Shown here piece after piece: positions 44,995 through 50,843 of a DNA stretch of 50,843 nt. The notes beneath the pieces are model-generated. The model made no database searches and was not told the origin of the DNA. It saw only the letters and a list, made by a program, of their open reading frames with translations. The stretch is from assembly GCA_021732785.1 (NCBI GenBank), contig JAKFUG010000056.1, positions 1 to 50,843 on the forward strand, in the 5' to 3' direction. This DNA comes from Planctomycetaceae bacterium. GTDB taxonomy: Bacteria; Planctomycetota; Planctomycetia; Planctomycetales; Planctomycetaceae. Numbering within the stretch: position 1 is the first letter of the stretch; the number at the start of each line of letters is the position of its first letter. The position numbers and the translations under genes were made by a program.

Positions 44995-45124
44995 GTAGGG
45001 TTTGCCGAATCTTCGAGGCGAACCTCTCCCGCTTGAATACCTGGATTGAATACTTTAGACAGGCTATTTTGATGCTGTCTGAAGTTTGGAATCGGGTTCG
45101 CCTCGGGGATTCGGCAAACCCTAC
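44995..45124. repeat. Pair of inverted GTAG-headed REPs upstream of the RAYT gene (family D)
   Basis: REP 44995-45024 on the plus strand (GTAGGGTTTGCCGAATC, then TTCGAGGCGAACC) faces an inverted REP at 45095-45124 (GGTTCGCCTCGG, then ATTCGGCAAACCCTAC). Each folds into a bulged hairpin headed by GTAG, the classical REP layout. The 70-base spacer is AT-richer. The unit ends 26 bases before the transposase ATG. Confidence 0.82.
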
Positions 45125-45150
45125 ATTGGTTCGTCATCAGAAGGCCGATC

Positions 45151-45702
45151 ATGCCAGATTATCGACGGTGGTATGTTCCCGGCGGGACATACTTTTTCAC
45201 ACTGGTCACGCATGAACGCCGCCCGTTGTTCGCTGACCGAAGTGGAATCAGCTTGCTGCGATCCGCCTGGCGAACTCTCCGACAAAAATGGCCGTTTCAA
45301 ACAGTCGCCGTCGTTGTCCTTCCAGATCATCTGCACACGGTCTGGTCACTCCCGCCGGGCGACGATCGTTTTTCGTTGCGATTGGGAAAGCTCAAAGAGC
45401 ACTTCACCCGCGCGTTTCTTGCGGCTGGTGGGGAAGAGGGAACCCGCTCGGAGTCACGTCTTAATCGACGAGAACGGGCGATCTGGCAGCGTCGTTTCTG
45501 GGAGCACGTTTGCCGAGACGAGGAAGACCTGAAGGAAAAGGTCGATTACATCCATTGGAATCCGGTCAAACACGGATTAGTCCAGCATGTCGTTGATTAT
45601 CGCTGGTCGTCTTTTCGACAGTTCGTGAAGCTCGGCGAATACCCCCGCGAATGGGGAAACGCCGCTGACGTTGCCCACATCTCGCAGAAGAACTGGGAAT
45701 AG
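45151..45702 (+). CDS. REP-associated tyrosine transposase (RAYT)
   Basis: A 183-residue Y1-type HUH transposase of the RAYT (TnpA-REP) group. The HUH metal motif is H60-L61-H62 in VVVLPDHLHTVWSLPPGD. The catalytic tyrosine is Y133 in KVDYIHWNPVKHGLV. IWQRRFWEHVCRDEEDL and YRWSSFRQFV are family-typical. Such enzymes nick and join single-stranded REP DNA. Start ATG 45151 has AGAAGG six bases upstream. It is bracketed by an inverted REP pair (44995-45124) and a further REP (45710-45743), all with the same GTAGGG head, so these are the likely cognate substrates. The gene looks intact, with full length and both active-site motifs. Confidence 0.94.
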   Translation: MPDYRRWYVPGGTYFFTLVTHERRPLFADRSGISLLRSAWRTLRQKWPFQTVAVVVLPDHLHTVWSLPPGDDRFSLRLGKLKEHFTRAFLAAGGEEGTRSESRLNRRERAIWQRRFWEHVCRDEEDLKEKVDYIHWNPVKHGLVQHVVDYRWSSFRQFVKLGEYPREWGNAADVAHISQKNWE

Positions 45703-45709
45703 AAAAAAG

Positions 45710-45743
45710 GTAGGGTTCGCCTCGAGGATTCGGCAAACCCTAC
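45710..45743. repeat. REP downstream of the RAYT gene (family D)
   Basis: GTAGGGTTCGCCTCGAGG...ATTCGGCAAACCCTAC, an inverted copy bounded by GTAG and CTAC. It lies between the convergent RAYT and DUF1501 stop codons and probably also terminates both transcripts. Confidence 0.8.
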
Positions 45744-45746
45744 GGA

Positions 45747-47306
45747 TCAACCCAACAACTCGTGCAGTACTTCCCCATGCACGTTCGTCAGTCGCCGGGC
45801 AATCCCATTGTGGTAGTAGCTGAGGCGGGTGTGGTCGATGCCGAGGAGGTGGAGGACGGTGGCGTGGAGGTCGTGCCAGGGGACCGGTTTGTCGACCGCT
45901 TTCCAGCCGATGTCGTCGGTGTTGCCGTAGGCTGTACCGCTGCGGAGGCCGCCGCCGGCCATCCACACTGAGAAGCCGTACATGTTGTGATCGCGGCCAG
46001 CCCCCACAGTGTTCGCTTCCGATTGCGTAAACGGCGTGCGGCCGAACTCGGTGGTAAAGAGGACCAGCGTGTCGTCGAGCATGCCGCGCTGCCGCAGATC
46101 GCGAAGCAGGGCAGCAACCGGTTGATCGATCCGCGCGGCCTCCTGCGTGTGATTCTCCTGTACGTTCTCGTGGCCGTCCCAGTTGATGCGCGGCGAACCG
46201 AATGAGCCGCCGGAGAAGAGCTGCACGAGCCGCACTCCTTTTTCAAGCAACCGCCGGGCGAGGAGACAGCGCTTGCCGAAGTCGGCGGTCGGTTCTTCGT
46301 TCACGCCGTAAGCATTCAGCGTGGCGGCCGTTTCGCCGGTGAGATCGGTGACGCCGGGGACGGAAAGTTGCATCTTCGCCGCGAGTTCGTAACTGCGAAG
46401 CCGGGCTTCGAGATCGCTTTCCGGCCGTGTGAGCCGATGCTTCTCGTTGAGCGCGGCGACAAACTCGCGCGTGGCCCGGTCGCGATCGGCGTCATACTCA
46501 CCCGGCGGGAAGAGATCGTCGATGGGTGACCCCTTGGTGCGAAACGCAACGCCTTGATGTCTTGCGGGCAAAAACCCGTTGGTCCAGTTGATGGTGCTGC
46601 CGGCGGGCATGCCGCGGGGATCGGGGAGGACGACGTAGGCAGGCAGGTCGTCGGCTTCACAACCCATGCCGTAGGAGAGCCACGAGCCGAGGACCGGGTA
46701 GCCGTTGAAGCGGAAACCGGTGTTCGCCTGGAAGGTGGCGGGCGTGTGATTGGCGGAGTCGGCGACCATCGAACGGATGACGGTCAACTCATCGGCACAG
46801 TTGGCGATATGCGGAAAGAGATCGGAAATCCATAGGCCCGATTCGCCGCGCTGTTTGAACGCCCAATCGTTCTTGCGCAGCAGACCGATCTTGCCGAAGA
46901 ACGTCTCCGGCGTTTCGGTCCCCGGCAGCGGTTTGCCGTGCAGCTTTTCGAGAGCGGGCTTGTAGTCGAACGAATCGAGATGACTGAGCCCGCCGCAGAG
47001 ATAGATTTGGATGACGCGTTTGCACTTCGCCGGAAAATTTCCCGCGTGAACGATGTCTTCGGAGTCGGTCGACGCGCGGACGATGCCCTCGCGCTGCAAC
47101 ATCGTAAGGGCCGCCGTCGCACCGAGACCGCGGGCGGACCAGGAGAACCAGTCACGCCGTGAAAGTCGCCCTGACGCTCCGCGACAGGAACCGCCGGACG
47201 CTTCATCGGCGTGGATGGTTTCTCTCTCTGTCGGCGCTGGTGATTCATCGGCTTTCCTGTCGCGGAGCGACAGGGCTACGGAAGACGTAGCGACATTAGT
47301 CGACAT
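45747..47306 (-). CDS. DUF1501 family protein with Tat-like signal
   Basis: A 519-residue protein. ATG 47306 overlaps the upstream PSD1 stop by 11 bases, which fixes the start and implies coupling. A twin-arginine signal (SRRDWFSWSARGLGATAALT) lies at about 48-67. The family core follows: CKRVIQIYLCGGLSHLDSFD, SDLFPHIANCADELTVIRSM, NHTPATFQANTGF, WDGHENVQENH, TLVLFTTEFGRTPF and GRDHNMYGFSVWMAGGGLR, an alkaline-phosphatase/sulfatase-like fold. Always paired with PSD1 cytochromes in this phylum; the joint reaction is unknown. The unusual 48-residue extension before the Tat motif is encoded by a palindromic repeat (47169-47275). Confidence 0.93.
   Translation of the reverse strand: MSTNVATSSVALSLRDRKADESPAPTERETIHADEASGGSCRGASGRLSRRDWFSWSARGLGATAALTMLQREGIVRASTDSEDIVHAGNFPAKCKRVIQIYLCGGLSHLDSFDYKPALEKLHGKPLPGTETPETFFGKIGLLRKNDWAFKQRGESGLWISDLFPHIANCADELTVIRSMVADSANHTPATFQANTGFRFNGYPVLGSWLSYGMGCEADDLPAYVVLPDPRGMPAGSTINWTNGFLPARHQGVAFRTKGSPIDDLFPPGEYDADRDRATREFVAALNEKHRLTRPESDLEARLRSYELAAKMQLSVPGVTDLTGETAATLNAYGVNEEPTADFGKRCLLARRLLEKGVRLVQLFSGGSFGSPRINWDGHENVQENHTQEAARIDQPVAALLRDLRQRGMLDDTLVLFTTEFGRTPFTQSEANTVGAGRDHNMYGFSVWMAGGGLRSGTAYGNTDDIGWKAVDKPVPWHDLHATVLHLLGIDHTRLSYYHNGIARRLTNVHGEVLHELLG
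47169..47275. repeat. Palindromic repeat inside the DUF1501 coding sequence
   Basis: CCCTGACGCTCCGCGACAGG (from 47169) and TTCCTGTCGCGGAGCGACAG (from 47254) form 22-base arms with one mismatch, encoding about residues 11-46 ahead of the Tat signal. It has the form of the intergenic repeats in this window but is translated in frame. Confidence 0.7.
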
Positions 47307-50277
47307 AGAGAAACTCCGAGGAATTGAGCAATCCGCGGCAGAGGGAGGGCCAGCCGTGTTTCTGGGCGAAGGTAATACATTGCGTGATTTCGTCGGCGGT
47401 GGGTGCTCGTCCGTAGGCGAGCGCGAACGCCCGGCGGACGGCGCTCGATGTGTCGTTCTTGGCATCATGTTGCAAACGTTCGGCGAATTGATCGGCGATG
47501 CGGAGCACGAACGCATGATTCATCAGCGACAGTGCCTGCAACGGCGTCGTGGTCTGCGAGCGCTTCGGCGTGGTGGTCGATGGATCGGGGCAATCGAACG
47601 TGTCGAGCAGCGGGTTGCGGCCGCCGCGAGCCCAAGCGCGGTAGATCGTGCGGCGTGACGCTTGCGGGCCGGTGGGATCGATCGGATCGTAGAACTGCGT
47701 CCCCTTGAAGAAGTACGAGTTGACGTCACTGTACCCTTTACCGCCGAGTTCCAGCACCAGCGAATCAGCCACGGAAAGCATCGTGTCACGGATCATCTCG
47801 GCATCGAGCCGCTTCGGATTCATCCGCCACAGAGAGCGATTGTGGGCGTCCTGCTTCGCGGCGTCGGCACGGTATTGCGAACTCTGCTGATACACCGCCG
47901 AGGTGACGATCAGCCGGTGCATGTGCTTCAGCGAATAATCGCCGCGAACGAACTCGGCGGCGAGCCATTCGAGGAGTTCGGGGTGACTGGGCATGCCGCC
48001 GTTGAAGCCGAAGTCGCTCGGGTTTTCGACGAGGCCCGCCCCGAAGTGGTAATGCCACAGCCGGTTCACCATCACGCGGGCAAACAGGGGATTGCGGCGG
48101 TCGGTGATCCAGTTCGCGAGACGCTGACGGCGATCGGTTTCCAGCGATTCCGCGGTGAGCTGCAAATCGGCGTTCAACCCACGAACGGCCGCCAATCCCG
48201 CGGGGACGACTTGATCGCCCCGGTCGGCGACGTTGCCCCGTTTCAGCACGAAGGATGGTCCGGGTTGCAGCGTCGACATCACCGTGTAGATTTTCTGTTT
48301 CGCAGCTTTATCGCGCGCGGCGAGTTCCTGTTGCGCTTTCAGAATGTCTTGCCGCAGGGCATCGCGCTGGCGGCGTTGCTCGTCGGTCAACCGCGCGACG
48401 AGTTCCGCCTCGCCGACGAACACACCGGAGGCTTGTGCCGACGCCGCGACTTCATTGTTGGTTAACGCCCGGTCATACAACCGCGCGGCGGCGATGGTCC
48501 CCTTCAGCGAATGATTCCCGCCGACGGGGCTATGACGCAGGCCGAACACGAGGTGTGCTTTCCCCGCGGCGTAGGTGACCGGGCCGGAACTGCGATAGGG
48601 TTTGCCGTACGGTTCGCCATTGCGGAATCCGGCGATGGTGCCGTCGGCGTTGTAGACGATGGCAAACGTGACGAAATCCTTGTCGGCCGTTTCATCGATC
48701 GGGCCTTGTAGCGATTGCGTGCGGGTGAAGCCATTGCTGCCGGGCATCCATTTCTGCGATTCCTGTTCACCGAAGACGATGGAATCGAACTGGCCGCCAT
48801 CGAGGTTTTGTACCGTGATGGCCCCGCCGCCGCGCTGGAGAAGATCGGCGAGCTTCACCCGGACTTCGAGTGTCTTCGCGGTGATATCGCGCGGCAACGG
48901 CGGCGTGGCGACATAGACGCCGTCGCGGACTTCGATGCCGTTGGCGGTTCGTTTGCCGTCCCCTTTCCATTCGCCATGCAGCGTGCCGATGTGGTCGCGC
49001 AGATCTTTCGTGAAATCCCATGCGGCCATGGGAGCAGGGGAGACCACCGCGCCGTTCGCACCGCCGGTTTTGTCACGCAGCACGGCTTGTTTCGCGGGCT
49101 CTTCGATGTCCCGCAGGGCGCGTGTCACTTGCTCGAATCGCGTCTTCGCCGTTTGCACCAGCCGGGCGTTCTCGGCAGTCGTGATCTCCCGCTCGCCGTG
49201 ATTCACCCCGGCCAGTGCGGCGACGAACTGGTAATATTCGCGGGCCGAAATCGGATCGAACTTATGATCGTGACAGCGGGCACAGTTCACGGTGAGGCCG
49301 AGGAACGTCTGGCCGATGGTGCCGATGACGTCTTCGAGTTCGTCCTGCCGCATCACCTGCCGCATGCGGTCGACAACGGGAACCACCGTGTCGTGCGGCC
49401 CGGCGACGAGAAAACCGAGTGCCCGTGAGGACTCGAACTCATCGTGCGTCAACGAATCGCCCGCGAGTTGCCAGCGGACGAATTCGTCGTAGCCCATGTC
49501 CTTATTGAGAGCTTGCACGACCCAGTCGCGGTAATGCCAGGCATCGGGGCGGGGGAGGTCCCGTTCGTAGCCGTTGCTTTCACCAAAGCGGACGATATCC
49601 AACCAGTGACGGGCCCAGCGTTCGCCATACAACGGTGACGCCAGCAACCGGTCGACCAACCGTTCGGCGGCGTTTGGCGCAGGATCATTGACGAACGCCG
49701 CGATCTCTTCCGGAGACGGCGGCAACCCGAGCAGATCGAACGTCACGCGGCGAATCCACACGGCGCGCGTCGCGGGCGGAGAATGCGCCAATCCGACCGC
49801 TTGCCGCTTCGCAGACACAAACGCATCAATCGGATGCGCAGTCTCTTTCATCATGGGCGGACGCAAGTCCGTCGCCAACGGTTGCAGCGACCACCAGTCA
49901 TACCCAGCCCGTTCCGCGGACGTGTATTTCAGTGGATCAATCGCCCCGTCAGGCCATTTCGCCCCCGCGGTGAGCCAATCCCGCAGTAATGTTTTTTCGT
50001 TGGCATCGAGGGGATGCTTCGGAGGCATTTCGTCTGCGGCGACACGTTCCCACAACCCGCTTTTGGGGAGATCGTCGGTCGAGAGTGCCGGGCCGGAATC
50101 ACCGCCGCGGAGGGCGTCCGCGCGGGTGGTCAAATCGAGCCCGCCCTTCACTCCTTCCCCGGCGTGACACGACAAACACCGCCGGGCGAGTAGCGGCGCA
50201 ATCTCACGGTCAAAATCAGGCGGCGCACCGACGAGCGCGGTCGCCAGTCCCAGGAGAATCGATGCGGTCGTCGTCAC
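47296..50277 (-). CDS. PSD1 protein: cytochrome c (PSCyt1), DUF1549, LamG-like, DUF1553
   Basis: A 993-residue exported protein. GTG 50277 is preferred to GTG 50289 because GAGGG lies about 6-8 bases upstream. A short signal (ASILLGLATALVGA) is followed by a c-type heme site CLSCH (34-38; planctomycete cytochrome C1), with DEMPPKHPLDANEK. DUF1549 comes next (IDAFVSAKRQAVGL, RRVTFDLLGLPPSPEEI, YGERWARHWLDIVRFGESNG, and a second heme-like CARCHDHKFDPI near 330). A LamG/concanavalin-like insert occupies about 430-620 (YVATPPLPRDITAKTLEVRV, AAARLYDRALTNNEV). DUF1553 ends the protein (LANWITDRRNPLFARVMVNR, LWHYHFGAGLV, TTTPLQALSLMNHAFVL). It probably shuttles electrons with the coupled DUF1501 partner during degradation of a polymer. 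Confidence 0.94.
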   Translation of the reverse strand: MTTTASILLGLATALVGAPPDFDREIAPLLARRCLSCHAGEGVKGGLDLTTRADALRGGDSGPALSTDDLPKSGLWERVAADEMPPKHPLDANEKTLLRDWLTAGAKWPDGAIDPLKYTSAERAGYDWWSLQPLATDLRPPMMKETAHPIDAFVSAKRQAVGLAHSPPATRAVWIRRVTFDLLGLPPSPEEIAAFVNDPAPNAAERLVDRLLASPLYGERWARHWLDIVRFGESNGYERDLPRPDAWHYRDWVVQALNKDMGYDEFVRWQLAGDSLTHDEFESSRALGFLVAGPHDTVVPVVDRMRQVMRQDELEDVIGTIGQTFLGLTVNCARCHDHKFDPISAREYYQFVAALAGVNHGEREITTAENARLVQTAKTRFEQVTRALRDIEEPAKQAVLRDKTGGANGAVVSPAPMAAWDFTKDLRDHIGTLHGEWKGDGKRTANGIEVRDGVYVATPPLPRDITAKTLEVRVKLADLLQRGGGAITVQNLDGGQFDSIVFGEQESQKWMPGSNGFTRTQSLQGPIDETADKDFVTFAIVYNADGTIAGFRNGEPYGKPYRSSGPVTYAAGKAHLVFGLRHSPVGGNHSLKGTIAAARLYDRALTNNEVAASAQASGVFVGEAELVARLTDEQRRQRDALRQDILKAQQELAARDKAAKQKIYTVMSTLQPGPSFVLKRGNVADRGDQVVPAGLAAVRGLNADLQLTAESLETDRRQRLANWITDRRNPLFARVMVNRLWHYHFGAGLVENPSDFGFNGGMPSHPELLEWLAAEFVRGDYSLKHMHRLIVTSAVYQQSSQYRADAAKQDAHNRSLWRMNPKRLDAEMIRDTMLSVADSLVLELGGKGYSDVNSYFFKGTQFYDPIDPTGPQASRRTIYRAWARGGRNPLLDTFDCPDPSTTTPKRSQTTTPLQALSLMNHAFVLRIADQFAERLQHDAKNDTSSAVRRAFALAYGRAPTADEITQCITFAQKHGWPSLCRGLLNSSEFLYVD

Positions 50278-50485
50278 AGTGTCCCTCACTCGAAGGCGCG
50301 GAGTGGTTCACACCGTAGGCTAGTCTGTTAGTCGACGCGGAGCAATTACAAAGGGTTGAGATCGGAAGGGGGCGTTCTCCGATTTGTACGACGCGGCGAT
50401 GGCAGCGTAATCGCAGTTGTCGAGCGAGTGAGCACCCTGGATAATCTCAGGGGTGCTTTCGTTATCCGTCGTAAGGTCTGTCGGC

Positions 50486-50722
50486 ATGTATTGGTGGATT
50501 GTCAAAAGCCCGCCGGGATACATCGACAACCAGTCTTTTCTGCTATGCCGTTACCATAGCGCAGACCCAAAATCCGGCTGCATCGGATATGACTGGTCGC
50601 CCACGATAGAAAGCGCCCGCTCCATGATTCCTGAGCCACGCCAGAGAATTCCTCACGAGTCGATGGACCAATTTCTGGAATTGTGGGAAGCGATGTCCGC
50701 GGACGGAATTTCAAATTATTGA
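50486..50722 (+). CDS. Small unrecognised protein
   Basis: A 78-residue ORF from ATG 50486 (MYWWIVKSPPGYIDNQSFLL). The middle, SADPKSGCIGYDWSPTIESA, and the end, MDQFLELWEAMSADGISNY, look like ordinary protein rather than an antisense shadow. Composition is lower in GC than in the neighbouring genes. No family recognised. The gap 50290-50485 before it contains nothing I can name. Confidence 0.4.
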   Translation: MYWWIVKSPPGYIDNQSFLLCRYHSADPKSGCIGYDWSPTIESARSMIPEPRQRIPHESMDQFLELWEAMSADGISNY

Positions 50723-50742
50723 ACTTTGCAAAACGTAGTGAC

Positions 50743-50843
50743 ATGAACGGTTTACTTGAACAATCCGCTGTGTTTGAGAAATGCCTTTCCCAAGTCGGAG
50801 CGGTGGCGGACGCGGCAGGCGGCTTTGCGGGCTTGTCGGCGCA
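50743..50843 (+). CDS. Start of an unrecognised gene, cut by the window end
   Basis: ATG 50743 opens a frame without stops to the last base (MNGLLEQSAVFEKCLSQVGA...). Only 33 codons are visible, so no family can be given and it may not be a gene. Confidence 0.3.
   Translation, partial: MNGLLEQSAVFEKCLSQVGAVADAAGGFAGLSA

Noticed and set aside
1-50843. CRISPR arrays
   Set aside because: The repeats present are palindromic, dispersed and irregularly spaced; no regular repeat-spacer series and no cas genes.
1-50843. tRNA or rRNA genes
   Set aside because: No cloverleaf-like segment or rRNA sequence was noticed in the intergenic regions; a covariance-model scan was not possible.

Overview
The window looks like a chromosomal segment of a planctomycete (class Planctomycetia; genus not determinable by eye). 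The evidence is a set of families that are characteristic of that phylum and rarely occur together elsewhere. They are a transmembrane Ser/Thr kinase fused to SUMF1 domains, a PSD1 (DUF1549/DUF1553) cytochrome paired with a DUF1501 protein, a PVC-type membrane-bound dehydrogenase with a heme-binding C-terminus, a secreted PQQ-like beta-propeller, and a long MoxR/DUF58/BatA/vWA cluster. GC is high, and intergenic gaps are filled with palindromic repeats.

Region by region: (1) 1-3.4 kb: kinase-SUMF1-SUMF1 gene whose 5' end appears frameshifted. (2) 3.5-7.3 kb: a restriction island. An MmeI-like (type IIL/IIG) restriction-methylase gene survives only as its N-terminal nuclease part and its C-terminal tail. 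The middle has been replaced by a complete, lower-GC PstI/BsuBI-type methylase and endonuclease pair. (3) 7.5-8.7 kb: exported PQQ-like beta-propeller. (4) 9.1-26.5 kb: one co-oriented block of MoxR ATPase, DUF58, BatA-like and vWA membrane proteins, a 1086-residue membrane/coiled-coil protein, two related exported proteins, a prenyltransferase-like alpha/alpha-barrel protein, a 920-residue exported protein ending in a TlpA thioredoxin, and an alpha/beta hydrolase. The first junction of this block (MoxR/DUF58) is interrupted by a 0.55-kb element bounded by about 43-nt inverted repeats that carries a four-helix-bundle (23S-IVP family) gene.

(5) 26.5-33.5 kb: a repeat-filled gap, a small Coa1-like membrane protein, two exported cysteine-rich proteins, a CNNM/CorC-type membrane protein, an FHA-CpaF fusion ATPase and TadA. 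(6) 33.5-39.7 kb: a 1698-residue exported fusion (isochorismatase-like, ThuA, beta-sandwich, PVC dehydrogenase, HEAT-like, heme) and a fumarylacetoacetase-family enzyme. (7) 40-45 kb: CinA-like protein, EEP-family nuclease/phosphatase, SGNH-like protein, sulfotransferase and nucleotidyltransferase-like protein. (8) 45-45.75 kb: a RAYT transposase bracketed by its probable cognate GTAG-headed REP hairpins. (9) 45.7-50.3 kb: PSD1 cytochrome and DUF1501 pair. (10) 50.3 kb to the end: small unrecognised ORFs.

The points I consider most worth attention are the restriction system lodged inside another restriction gene, the inverted-repeat four-helix-bundle element splitting a normally compact operon, the RAYT/REP set, and two places where intergenic-type repeat DNA is read through in frame as protein. 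No rRNA, tRNA or CRISPR array was seen. All functional calls come from motif recognition by eye; no search was run.
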